Assembly (NCBI GenBank): GCA_016744655.1
Contig: JADGDY010000018.1
Span: 1-40,820, forward strand
DNA from: Bacteroidales bacterium
GTDB taxonomy: Bacteria > Bacteroidota > Bacteroidia > Bacteroidales > UBA12170
Length of the DNA stretch: 40,820 bases
Direction of reading: 5' to 3'
The notes under the pieces were generated by a model that did not search any database, had not been told where the DNA came from, and saw only the letters and a program-made list of their open reading frames with translations. Made by a program: the position numbers and the translations under genes. Positions 1 to 7,799 of this stretch are shown here, piece after piece (positions within the stretch are counted from its first letter, which is position 1; each line of letters opens with the position of its first letter).

Positions 1-48
1 TTTGAACTGCTTTAGAAAATCACTGTTTAATAAATCTTTCTTTTCCAT
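1..48 (-). CDS. Transposase N-terminus, IS256/mutator type (partial)
   Basis: The minus strand from ATG at 46-48 encodes 16 codons, MEKKDLLNSDFLKQFK, and runs off the left edge of the window. This resembles the N-terminus of Bacteroidota IS256-family (mutator type) transposases, which carry a DDE catalytic core further downstream. No catalytic residues are in view, so the family call comes from the N-terminal pattern and the adjacent terminal-repeat-like sequence. Whether the gene is intact cannot be judged. Confidence 0.5.
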   Translation of the reverse strand, partial: MEKKDLLNSDFLKQFK

Positions 49-65
49 ATGTGTATCTGTTTGCC

Positions 66-129
66 AAAGTTATCTCCAATTTTTTAATTGAACTTTTTTT
101 AGGAGTTCAATTAAAATTAGGATAACTTT
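66..129. repeat. Long imperfect hairpin upstream of the transposase
   Basis: AAAGTTATC at 66-74 pairs with GATAACTTT at 121-129. Inside it, a 13-bp perfect stem (82-94 with 104-116, core TTAATTGAAC) closes a short loop. Together these give a stem of more than 20 bp within the IS end. Such structures near transposase starts often limit read-through transcription or translation from outside promoters; that role is inferred here. Confidence 0.6.
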
Positions 130-165
130 TTACAGTTTACACACTTCTTGGGATACTACCCAGAG

Positions 166-315
166 GCGCAAAGACCAATATAACTCATATTTATCCATTC
201 GATCATTGTATCATTAATTCCTTCACTCATTCTTCACTAAAAAATCACGCGACGGCGCAAAGTATACCCTATGCAAAACTTTACCATCCTTTACAATTCT
301 TTACAATTCTTTACT
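166..315. repeat. Degenerate direct repeat, copy 1
   Basis: This begins GCGCAAAGACCAATATAACT and ends with CTTTACCATCCTTTACAATT. The same order of motifs (an ATCATTGTATCATTAA block, a TTCACTCATT block, a CGCAAAGTATA block) recurs at 435-588. It is non-coding in all frames. Between the copies, ACTTT occurs three times at an 8-bp period (341-361). Confidence 0.75.
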
Positions 316-434
316 AAATATGCCACGTCAAGCCGCAAAGACTTTGGGACTTTGGGACTTTGAGATACGGAGACTAGGGGCGTTGTTGGGATATTGACAC
401 CTTCTAAAGGGAACATTCACAAATAACTGCAGGA

Positions 435-588
435 GCGCAAAGACCAATATAACTCAAATTCCCCCATTCAATCATTGTATCATTAACTTCTTCACTCATT
501 ATTTACAATAAATCTCACACAAAGCAACAGAGACGCAAAGTATATCCTTTACGAAACTTTACCATCCTTTACAATTTTTCACTATTTC
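435..588. repeat. Degenerate direct repeat, copy 2
   Basis: Second copy of the roughly 150-bp unit at 166-315, collinear with it and with scattered substitutions and small indels. The remaining sequence up to 780 is AT-rich, with short repeats of the type CCATTAACCATTAAT, and no gene is visible. The copies look like remnants of an intergenic repeat family, not a tandem duplication of a gene. Confidence 0.75.
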
Positions 589-795
589 TTCCCCTTAAAC
601 CCATTAACCATTAATAATTAACCATCGCTATCATTAACCATTAATTTGATACACTCCTCAAAAGATATAAACACATTCTTAATAAAATGATTTTGATTTT
701 TTCTTAATATCTTCTATATTCGCTGATTAGCCAAAAAATCTTGTTTCTTAACATAAACATTACATTGGAATACCTATCCAAAAATCCTATTTGTT

Positions 796-803
796 TATGT
801 TTG
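796..803 (+). promoter_or_regulatory. Candidate -7 promoter box (TATGTTTG)
   Basis: Matches the Bacteroidota -7 consensus TAnnTTTG, about 105 nt upstream of the ATG at 908. No TTG lies at the usual distance for the -33 element (nearest at 765-767), so support is moderate. Confidence 0.4.
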
Positions 804-907
804 CGATCTATTAATTAGAGATTGTACTTCTAGAAAGACTCACCAAAATTATCCACTGTTTTGCAGCTGGATTTTCAATTAACGTATACATTTAAACTTA
901 TATTTAT

Positions 908-3900
908 ATGAAAAAGATTTATTTTTTATTGTTTTTTGTTGGGATTGTATTTTTTGGTTTTGGGCAAGCTAACTTACCTGTGAATCAATCATCTTTAGAT
1001 CCTGTTCCTGCAAACTTTACAAATAATGGAACCGATACATACAGTGGAGGATCAAGAAAGTTTAATACTCAAGGAGATTGGTTTTCATTGTTTTTTGATT
1101 CAGCACCTGGGGAACTGACTTTTGATGTTGGAATTAATAATGGTTATTCAGGGTCTATTCCTAGTTCTGTCACTTTTTCCCTAGAAGAGTCTTCTGATGG
1201 TTCTTCTTGGACAAATGTGTCTTCTTATTCTGATGAGCCAAGAGGAACTAAAACAGTATCTTCCTTAAATAGCGCAACAAGATATATAAGATGGATATAT
1301 GATGTAAAACCTTCTGGTTCCAATGTGGCTTTGAAAAATGTTATTTTGTTAAAAGCAGCTTCGTCAAACAACACCGATACTGAAATATACGACCCAGCAG
1401 GACAACCTGCAGCAGCAAATATTGGTTCTTTAGTAGATACCGAAGGAGAAGCTGTTGATGTTTTTAAAATGGAAATTGAAGATCAAGGTTCAGGAGATGG
1501 CCTTGTTACTGATGTCACAAATATTAGAGTTAAACCTCATACATCAAATACTGCCGATTGGTCAGATAATATTGGAGGAATTTTAATAGATGATGGTAGT
1601 GTTTTTATTACTCCAGCAAGTGTTGATATCACAGATTCTTATATTGATATAGCTATTAGTTCAGGTGATTTACAAATTGCTGATGGTGGGTCTGAGGTTG
1701 TAACATTAGCAGTTTATTTAAATACATCAAATATTGATGATTATGGTGTTCTTTCATTTATGGTAGATGCGGATGACCATGGATTTGCAGCAGATGCTAG
1801 CGGATCAGGTTTTATATCAGAATTAACATTAGGAGATTTTAACTCAAATGATTTTACGATTCAAGTGGATGGAACACAGTTTTCATATGTTCAACAGCCT
1901 TCAAATGTAAATATTGATGTGGCTATGAGTCCATCAGTTCAAATTGCTTTTGCAGATGCAAATGGAAATGCTGATGAGGATTACAATGGAGTAGGCTATG
2001 GTATTAGTTTAACGACAACAGGAACTTTTGCAGCAGGTGCTACAACATCTGTTGATGCAGTAAATGGTGTGGCTACGTTTGATAATATTAAATTATCAGC
2101 TACAGGTACAGGATATGCAATATCGGCAAATGATGAGGATGGTTGGGGAATGAGTACTTTAGAAAGTGACGAGTTCGATGTTACGAACCTACCTTCAGAA
2201 CCAAGTTCAGGTGATTTAATTATTACCGAATTATGTGGAGATGGTATATCTGGTACTGCTTCTGATGATGGTTATATAGAGGTTTTTAATAATACTACAA
2301 GTGTTGTTAGTTTAGATAATATAACTGCTCGATATTATAATTCAAACCCGGGAGGTGTTACAGAATCTTTTGAATTAAATGGTTCTATAAATCCTGGAGA
2401 ATCTGTTGTTCTAACGCAAAATGGTTCTAATTTCTTAAGTACATATGGTATTGCTGCTGATTTTTCAGGTATTGGAGATTTCTATTTTAATGGCGGTGAT
2501 GATGGAGTAGATATTTATCATAATACAAATGGTGTGATTGATGAGTTTAATTCTGCAGGTTCATGGAACTGGAATGATGACTATGTTTACGAAAGGATTA
2601 GTAATGGATCTGGAGCAGTAGAGAGCAACTGGTATCAATATCAAACTGGAGTCGGAACTCCTAAAGCTCTGTTAGAAATTACTTGGGATGGTAGTACCGA
2701 TAATGATTGGGGTAGTTCAAGTAACTGGGATAAATTTGAACCAGGTGATTTTCAGAATTCTATTATACCAGTAGGGTTGATAAATTATCCAACAATATCA
2801 GGAGCAAGTAGTTGTTATGATTTAACTATCAAATCCAACGCCACAGGTGATGCATCAATACTAGGTCAAGCAAACCTTACAGTAAATGGAACAACAACAG
2901 TAGAAAGATACATTTCAGGTTATTCAAGTAGTTCAAATGGATGGCATTTTTTAGCTTCACCAGTGAACTCTATGACTATTGCCGGTTCTGATTTTGCGAC
3001 TGGTACATTTGATTTATACAGATGGGGAGAAACTACTTCAGCTGATGAAAAATGGTTGAATTTTGAAGGTGGAACTTTTGGACATACAGAATTTGAAAGT
3101 GGATTAGGTTATTTACTTGCTCATAATACTGGAGGAACTTTTAAATTTACTGGAGCTCTAAATTCTATGTCATTTGTTGATGATGATGGTGACGTTGATA
3201 ATAATAAACTACCGTTAACCTATACTGCTGGTGAAGGTGATGGTTGGAACTTAATCGGAAATCCTTATCCTTCTGGATTAGACTGGGCAGCATTGGATAA
3301 ATCTGCAGGGAACATTGGAGGTTCATTCTATATTGTGAATCCTGCAGATGGTACTTATAAGTCATCAAATGGTGCAGCTATTAGTGATTTCCCTAATGGT
3401 CAAATTCCTCCACATCAAGGATTCTTTGTACAAGTAAGTGCAGCTTCTTCAATAGGTATAGCAACTTCTGATCAGGTGCATACTTCAAATCAATATGAGA
3501 AGTCATCAAATGCTTTTGAAGAAATCTTAGTCTTAGACTTAAACGGAGATAACTCCTCAAATAAAACATACTTCCAATTTAGAGACGATGCCACTGAAGA
3601 ATTCGATTTCCATGCAGATGCATACAAACTTTTCGGTTGGGCAACCATTCCACAAATCTATTCTGAAATAGAAGGTACTCAGTATTCTATCAACTGTTTA
3701 AATCATTCTGAGGAAACAGTAAGTGTTCCTCTAGGAATATATTTGAAAGAAGATCAAGAGCTAACATTAGATTTCTCTGGAATGGATTCTTTCTATAATA
3801 CCGTAAGAATTGATTTGGAAGACAAGGAAACTGGTTCTATGATCAATATTATTGAGAATCCTAGTTACACCTTCCAAGCCACAACAGAAGACAACGCAAA

Positions 3901-4180
3901 TCGTTTCCTATTGCATTTTAATGGCGTAACTGCTGTTGAAGAATTAAGCGATGAAAATGCTCCTCAGATATATGCTGTTGAGGATGTTGTTTATATCAAT
4001 CATGCTCAAGATTTAGATGCTGATGTCTTTATTTATAATACCAATGGTCAGTTGGTAGGACAAGATGAAATGAGTAAGGAAAGTATGAAGCGAGTTTCTG
4101 TTATTGGAAGTGCTGGTATTTACTTGGTGACTATCCAAACAGAAAATTCAGTTTATACAGAGAAAGTTTATATTAAGTAG
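908..4180 (+). CDS. Large T9SS-exported surface protein with lamin-tail-like domain
   Basis: 1090 aa with a signal peptide (about 1-20, ending FGFGQA), so it is probably secreted across both membranes. The middle part (about 433-560, LIITELCGDG start, then repeated short beta segments) resembles a lamin tail domain (LTD), found in many extracellular Bacteroidota proteins. Upstream of it are Gly/Ser/Asp-rich beta-sandwich-like regions, and downstream is a long all-beta region. The last ~75 residues (IYAVEDVVYI to EKVYIK) form a type A T9SS C-terminal sorting domain, so the protein should pass through the PorU/PorV machinery. No catalytic motif was seen. A structural, adhesive or matrix role is possible, but function is unknown. 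A strong hairpin lies just after the stop, and two mini-proteins follow. Confidence 0.85.
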   Translation: MKKIYFLLFFVGIVFFGFGQANLPVNQSSLDPVPANFTNNGTDTYSGGSRKFNTQGDWFSLFFDSAPGELTFDVGINNGYSGSIPSSVTFSLEESSDGSSWTNVSSYSDEPRGTKTVSSLNSATRYIRWIYDVKPSGSNVALKNVILLKAASSNNTDTEIYDPAGQPAAANIGSLVDTEGEAVDVFKMEIEDQGSGDGLVTDVTNIRVKPHTSNTADWSDNIGGILIDDGSVFITPASVDITDSYIDIAISSGDLQIADGGSEVVTLAVYLNTSNIDDYGVLSFMVDADDHGFAADASGSGFISELTLGDFNSNDFTIQVDGTQFSYVQQPSNVNIDVAMSPSVQIAFADANGNADEDYNGVGYGISLTTTGTFAAGATTSVDAVNGVATFDNIKLSATGTGYAISANDEDGWGMSTLESDEFDVTNLPSEPSSGDLIITELCGDGISGTASDDGYIEVFNNTTSVVSLDNITARYYNSNPGGVTESFELNGSINPGESVVLTQNGSNFLSTYGIAADFSGIGDFYFNGGDDGVDIYHNTNGVIDEFNSAGSWNWNDDYVYERISNGSGAVESNWYQYQTGVGTPKALLEITWDGSTDNDWGSSSNWDKFEPGDFQNSIIPVGLINYPTISGASSCYDLTIKSNATGDASILGQANLTVNGTTTVERYISGYSSSSNGWHFLASPVNSMTIAGSDFATGTFDLYRWGETTSADEKWLNFEGGTFGHTEFESGLGYLLAHNTGGTFKFTGALNSMSFVDDDGDVDNNKLPLTYTAGEGDGWNLIGNPYPSGLDWAALDKSAGNIGGSFYIVNPADGTYKSSNGAAISDFPNGQIPPHQGFFVQVSAASSIGIATSDQVHTSNQYEKSSNAFEEILVLDLNGDNSSNKTYFQFRDDATEEFDFHADAYKLFGWATIPQIYSEIEGTQYSINCLNHSEETVSVPLGIYLKEDQELTLDFSGMDSFYNTVRIDLEDKETGSMINIIENPSYTFQATTEDNANRFLLHFNGVTAVEELSDENAPQIYAVEDVVYINHAQDLDADVFIYNTNGQLVGQDEMSKESMKRVSVIGSAGIYLVTIQTENSVYTEKVYIK

Positions 4181-4191
4181 AAATATTTATT

Positions 4192-4225
4192 CAGAAGAGG
4201 CAGGCTACAAAGCTTGTTTCTTCTG
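4192..4225 (+). other. Strong 15-bp RNA hairpin between two genes
   Basis: 4192-4206 pairs with 4211-4225 over 15 bp with three G-U pairs around an ACAA loop. The hairpin begins 11 nt after the large T9SS gene and ends 17 nt before the next start codon. No T-run follows, so it is not a classic intrinsic terminator. It could stabilise the upstream mRNA 3' end, or control read-through into or translation of the mini-protein gene. G-U pairs replace G-C only if the RNA is the plus strand, which supports a role in the plus-strand transcript. Confidence 0.65.
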
Positions 4226-4242
4226 GATGATTAAAATCATAT

Positions 4243-4467
4243 ATGATGAAGAATTTAATCAAATCAATTTTAGTGACTTCAGTAATAGCTGTAGCTTTTT
4301 TAATAGCTACTCCAGTGCAAGCCGATCCTCCAGGAATGCCTGGTGATCATGGTGGTGATGGTGATGCCCCTCCTGGTGGTGGTGCGCCTATAGCTTCCGG
4401 TGTGGGTATCTTAATTGCTTTTGGTGGAGCTTATGCAGGAAAAAAAGTCTATCAACATAAAGCATAA
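4243..4467 (+). CDS. Exported mini-protein with C-terminal sorting-like tail (paralog 1)
   Basis: 74 aa in three parts: a signal peptide (about 1-27, ending VQA), a short Pro/Gly/His/Asp-rich stretch (about 28-48), and a tail with PIASG followed by a hydrophobic segment and a basic end (GKKVYQHK). The tail resembles the small C-terminal sorting signals of Bacteroidota (PID-CTERM type: proline signature, transmembrane helix, basic residues). After processing only about 20 residues would remain. The next gene encodes a paralog of the same layout. No -7 box was seen just upstream, so it may be co-transcribed with the large T9SS gene through the hairpin. Function is unknown. Real-gene status is supported by the paralogy and the well-formed signal peptide. 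Confidence 0.8.
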   Translation: MMKNLIKSILVTSVIAVAFLIATPVQADPPGMPGDHGGDGDAPPGGGAPIASGVGILIAFGGAYAGKKVYQHKA

Positions 4468-4477
4468 GTTTATGACA

Positions 4478-4515
4478 TGAGGTTTTTTTACAAAAAATCT
4501 CAGGCCTATTTTTTT
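4478..4515 (+). terminator. Probable intrinsic terminator after mini-protein 1
   Basis: TGAGGTTTTTT at 4478-4488 can pair with AAAAAATCTCA at 4492-4502 (one G-U), followed after a few bases by a run of seven T at 4509-4515. The stem is AT-rich, so strength is uncertain. Confidence 0.5.
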
Positions 4516-4530
4516 AAACACATTTAATCT

Positions 4531-4538
4531 TATATTTG
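4531..4538 (+). promoter_or_regulatory. -7 promoter box (TATATTTG) for mini-protein 2
   Basis: An exact TAnnTTTG match, 59 nt before the ATG at 4598. A small perfect inverted repeat, ACAAC-A-GTTGT (4557-4567), lies just downstream of the expected transcription start and could be an operator or a 5' hairpin. No clear -33 TTG was found. Confidence 0.5.
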
Positions 4539-4597
4539 TCACAATAAAAACTGCTGACAACAGTTGTTATTATTGCATTAAACACACTTAAAATAAT

Positions 4598-4846
4598 ATG
4601 ATATTGCCATTCCTTAAGAACCAAAGGTATTTAGTTATTCTTTTTGCTTTTATCCTGTTTTTTCAAATTCAACCCATTACTGCTCAGCCAGAACCTCCAG
4701 GTGGTGGTCATGGTCAAACAGGAAACCAAGTGCCAGGTGGTGGTGCTCCAGTAGCATCAGGACTTACTATTCTATTAGCTTTGAGTGGTATCTATGGTGC
4801 TAAGAAAATCCTTAACCAAAAGGAAGAGGAAGACTCTGTTTCCTAA
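4598..4846 (+). CDS. Exported mini-protein with C-terminal sorting-like tail (paralog 2)
   Basis: 82 aa. Signal peptide about 1-29 (ending ITAQ), then a Pro/Gly-rich linker of about 20 residues with one His, then PVASGLTILLAL, a hydrophobic helix, and a basic-acidic end (KKILNQKEEEDS). It shares PGGGAP-V/I-ASG and the Y-x-x-KK block with the preceding gene, so the two are tandem paralogs that have diverged mostly in signal peptide and linker. It differs in having its own promoter box and a Glu-rich extension after the basic cluster. As with its neighbour, nearly the whole protein is targeting signal. Function is unknown; a sortase-like enzyme that would process the tail is not in this window. 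Confidence 0.8.
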   Translation: MILPFLKNQRYLVILFAFILFFQIQPITAQPEPPGGGHGQTGNQVPGGGAPVASGLTILLALSGIYGAKKILNQKEEEDSVS

Positions 4847-5394
4847 TCCTTTCTATGGTAGAATTAGGCAGTCAGTTCCTTACACTTTTTATTTCTGCTG
4901 ATTTCAATCTATAAATTCAATTCATTTTTTTATTAAGAAAGGTTACTTATTCAAGTAATTAGATTGTGTGACACTGCTTTACTGCAAAATATCGCCTAGA
5001 TAACTATACGGGGTTAAAGATATTTGTGGAGTAGACTTTGATATATAGCAGAGGTTTTTGTAATACTTTTTTGAAAAAGTGTTGAAGAAAAATATACTTT
5101 ACGTTGTTTCAATATATCTGAATATTTTGGGCAATACTGTTAATAGATCCCTAAACTAACAAGAGTACAGTATGTCTAGATTGGTCATCCCCCAGAAAAA
5201 TACTTTGATCCCTTAAAGCTCACTTTTTATTACAAATCGTATAACTATAGTAATCTCCAAACTTGCTAATGTGACGTTTGAAAATACAACTTGGATAAAA
5301 GGCAATCCTTTACTATGAGAAACATTTGAGTGTTTTACAAACCATGAATATATCATTCAGATAATAGACAAATTGAAAGAATATGAATAGTTTT
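4847..5394. other. Intergenic stretch without recognisable gene
   Basis: About 550 bp of AT-rich sequence with stops in all frames. I see no tRNA, repeat copy, convincing terminator or gene remnant. CCTAAT...ATTAGG just after the mini-protein stop (around 4843-4869) is a weak hairpin only. Confidence 0.5.
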
Positions 5395-5451
5395 ATTTTA
5401 ACATAAAGAAGGTTAAAATCAGGATACTAGGAGAATTAGTGTTTATATTTG
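5395..5451 (+). promoter_or_regulatory. Promoter with upstream inverted repeat for the lipoprotein run
   Basis: A -7 box TATATTTG lies at 5444-5451, 22 nt before the ATG at 5474. Upstream, ATTTTAAC (5395-5402) and GTTAAAAT (5412-5419) form a perfect 8-bp inverted repeat with a 9-nt spacer, centred about 40 nt before the -7 box. That position suits an activator or repressor site. No canonical -33 TTG is present, which would fit an activator-dependent promoter; that is inference. Confidence 0.5.
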
Positions 5452-5473
5452 AGGTGTATAAATACTAAACGCT

Positions 5474-6328
5474 ATGAAATATTTCTATTTATTGAGTCTG
5501 GCTATTTTAGTTTCTTCTTGTGGGATATTTAAAAGAACATACTATCATGAATATGTAGTTACTGTAATTGATGATTACAAAGGTATCCCAATTGATAGTG
5601 CAGAAGTTAAGCTGGTTATTTTGAAGGATAATGTGAATCTCATTGATGAAGTTTACTATACTGATTCTAGCGGTAAGTGTGAATTTAAAATTGCAAGTCC
5701 AATTCCATCTCATAACCATCTTGTTATTAGTAAACCAGGGTATTGTAAACATTTATCTTTGAATAATGAGGAGAGAATCCCATGGTATATTTCTATTCAT
5801 GAGAAAACTCCTAAAGAATTAACCTATAAACTAACTTCAGATTCTCTAAATCATTATAAATATTTCAAAGTTAATAGGCCTAGGTATGAAATAGATGAGT
5901 TTCTGGAAATGCTTAGAATAAATCAATTCCCACAGCAGAGAACACTACCTCAATTGAAATGGGATGATATTCCAAGTCTGTTAAATACAGGAATGGATAC
6001 GACCATCATTAATCGCTATCCTGTAAATCCTATTTCTTCGCTGAGTTCAACCGAATGCTATATGGGAATCGTGACTCTCTGGTTTGTTGAATGTATTAGG
6101 TTAACAGAGCAACAAGGCGAATATGCTACTAGAGTTCTTTATCCATCTCAAACTCCATTTTTGCTGTATACTAACTCAGATTTATATAATTATCCAGGTA
6201 ACAGCAAAGAACTTATGGAATTAGCATATACAGAATATTATTCTTGGTGGCAGAAAGCAAAACATATGGATAGAACTGAAGCATGTAAAATAGACCCACT
6301 TAAAGATTCAAAAGTTAAGTGGAAATAG
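5474..6328 (+). CDS. Uncharacterised lipoprotein
   Basis: 284 aa. Residues 1-16 are a lipoprotein signal with lipobox (LVSSCGIF, Cys16), so the mature protein should be membrane-anchored. Residues about 25-105 look like a carboxypeptidase-regulatory-type or transthyretin-like beta domain (VTVIDDYKGIPIDSAEVKL pattern, then a YTDSSGKCEF strand). The C-terminal half (about 130-284), with NPISS and LWFVECIR motifs, resembles uncharacterised Bacteroidota families (DUF4943 is a possible match, not certain). It is the first gene of a three-gene run and has its own promoter box. Function is unknown. Confidence 0.75.
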   Translation: MKYFYLLSLAILVSSCGIFKRTYYHEYVVTVIDDYKGIPIDSAEVKLVILKDNVNLIDEVYYTDSSGKCEFKIASPIPSHNHLVISKPGYCKHLSLNNEERIPWYISIHEKTPKELTYKLTSDSLNHYKYFKVNRPRYEIDEFLEMLRINQFPQQRTLPQLKWDDIPSLLNTGMDTTIINRYPVNPISSLSSTECYMGIVTLWFVECIRLTEQQGEYATRVLYPSQTPFLLYTNSDLYNYPGNSKELMELAYTEYYSWWQKAKHMDRTEACKIDPLKDSKVKWK

Positions 6329-6436
6329 GGTTTAAGCTGTAGTGTTTAATAGATTTGATTTTGAAATTTGGATGAAATGAGCTATTGTTATACATTTGTG
6401 AAACAGTATATATTTTACCAAATAGTCCAAATTCTG

Positions 6437-6790
6437 ATGAAAAAAACCTACCTGTTTTTCCTAACGGTTCCTATCTTTCTCTTATGCTCCTGTAATCCAC
6501 AGGGTATTTCGAAAATAGAAAAAAGCTATCCCATATTAGCCTATCATGAATATGTGAAAGTATATAATATAGATGATGAAGTTCCTTTAGGAGCAGAAGT
6601 GCTAGGCACGGTAAAAGTTATTAATTCTGATTATAGTTCTAAATGCAATTACGAAAGTGCTGTTGATGAGGCTTGTTTGGAAGCTAGAAAAGTAGGAGGC
6701 AATGCAATTAAGATTATAGAGCACATGAAACCTAATTTCTGGGTCTCTTGTCATAGAGTAAATGCGGAAATTTTAAGGATAGAAGAATGA
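6437..6790 (+). CDS. Small uncharacterised lipoprotein
   Basis: 117 aa from ATG at 6437. This start is chosen because it begins a normal lipoprotein signal (MKKTYLFFLTVPIFLLCSCN, lipobox Cys19), whereas upstream in-frame starts would put 23 non-signal residues before it. The mature part has a beta-rich segment (about 30-60, with GAEVLGTVKV) and a helix with ACLEARKVGGNAIKI, a pattern like small YbjQ/DUF4156-type lipoproteins that share the 'AK..GAN' motif; the relation is tentative. It overlaps the next gene by 4 nt (ATGA), implying translational coupling. Confidence 0.7.
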   Translation: MKKTYLFFLTVPIFLLCSCNPQGISKIEKSYPILAYHEYVKVYNIDDEVPLGAEVLGTVKVINSDYSSKCNYESAVDEACLEARKVGGNAIKIIEHMKPNFWVSCHRVNAEILRIEE

Positions 6791-7677
6791 TAAATCAAAT
6801 GATAGCTCGCATAATATTTATAAGCATTTTTGTCACTCTATATTCTACTTCTATTTTAGCTCAGGATTTAATAGTTACAATACAGAACGATTCCATAAAT
6901 TGTAGAATTACAAAATATAAGGATAGTTATATCTATTTCACTTATAAGAATGGAGATGATTATAGGTCTACCTTATTATCACAAGATCAGGTTGAAAAAC
7001 GAGAATTAGGCTTCTTTAAAGTTGACCTAATTCCCAAAGAAAAAATAATTGGTTATGAAGAGTATCAGAAATTTAGATTTGGATTGGATTTTGGAATTAG
7101 TTATAGATTAGCACAACCTTCAGAAGAACTACCTTCAGAATTTCATGAATATGCAAAAGATTTAAAACGGGGTTTTTATCTTGGAGGAGAGTTTAGTTAC
7201 TTTTTTCATCGAAAAATTGGTTTTGGAGTTAAAAGTGATTGGACTAAGTCTTCTAATAGCATGAATAATATTTATATTGAGGATGAAGATGGAAATAGAG
7301 AATATGGAGTAATGCGAGATAAAATATCTATTGTTTATGTAGGACCTCATTTATTATTTAGACATACTTACGACAGAAATGATAATGTTTTCTTGTTTGG
7401 AGTGGGTATGGGATATATGTCCTATAAAAATGATGCAGTAGTTATTGAAAGTTTTATTACTACTGGAAATACAACAGGTTTAACGATTGATTTTATGTAC
7501 GACATTGCCTTGAATAAAAATTCGGCTATTAGTTTTAGAGCATCTATGTTATCAGGCTCATTGTTTGAAATTGAAATTGATGATGGAGCTAATATTGAAA
7601 AAATAGATTTGGAGCAAGAACAAATTATTGGTTTAAGTCGAGTTGATTTTACCATAGGTTTCCGATTTGGATATTGA
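6787..7677 (+). CDS. Outer-membrane beta-barrel-like protein
   Basis: 296 aa; signal peptide about 1-26 (ending ILAQ). The 4-nt overlap with the lipoprotein gene supports ATG at 6787, although an internal Met5 would also leave an intact signal. Residues about 27-85 form a small N-terminal domain (NDSINCRITKYKDSYIYFTY), a common feature before Bacteroidota barrels. From about 95 onward, alternating aromatic and polar strands (FGLDFGISYRL, FFHRKIGFGVKSDW, FLFGVGMGYMSY) end in FTIGFRFGY with a terminal aromatic, as expected for an outer-membrane barrel. Probable partner of the two lipoproteins upstream. Confidence 0.75.
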   Translation: MINQMIARIIFISIFVTLYSTSILAQDLIVTIQNDSINCRITKYKDSYIYFTYKNGDDYRSTLLSQDQVEKRELGFFKVDLIPKEKIIGYEEYQKFRFGLDFGISYRLAQPSEELPSEFHEYAKDLKRGFYLGGEFSYFFHRKIGFGVKSDWTKSSNSMNNIYIEDEDGNREYGVMRDKISIVYVGPHLLFRHTYDRNDNVFLFGVGMGYMSYKNDAVVIESFITTGNTTGLTIDFMYDIALNKNSAISFRASMLSGSLFEIEIDDGANIEKIDLEQEQIIGLSRVDFTIGFRFGY

Positions 7678-7715
7678 TTTAATGATAATGTAAGCGACTA
7701 ATTCAATAAATAGTA

Positions 7716-7762
7716 AAACCCTGATTTGTAATTTTTTTACTGCAAATCAGGGTTTCTTTTTT
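7716..7762. terminator. Bidirectional terminator between convergent genes
   Basis: AAACCCTGATTTG (7716-7728) pairs perfectly over 13 bp with 7743-7755 and is followed by CTTTTTTT. An A/T-rich loop separates the arms. It ends the plus-strand run and could also serve the minus-strand peptidase gene, whose stop lies 38 nt further on. Confidence 0.85.
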
Positions 7763-7799
7763 TAGGAGTTTATTACTATTTCATTAAGTGGCAAAATAG

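Larger units (their letters stand above)
1..150 (-). mobile_element. End of an IS256-type insertion sequence
   Basis: Only one end of the element is in the window. The minus strand reads into the start of a transposase (1-48). Outward from it comes a long imperfect hairpin, then a stretch containing AGTTTACACA (about 134-143), which resembles the TGTGTAAA-type terminal inverted repeats of the IS256 family. The outer boundary near 150 is an estimate, because the other end and the target duplication are not visible. Family assignment rests on the short protein start and the terminal motif. Confidence 0.55.

Noticed and set aside
7675-7710. In-frame TGA at the end of the barrel-like protein as a possible Sec codon
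   Set aside because: Reading through gives only a few residues before a TAA, and the barrel already ends in a typical aromatic terminus.
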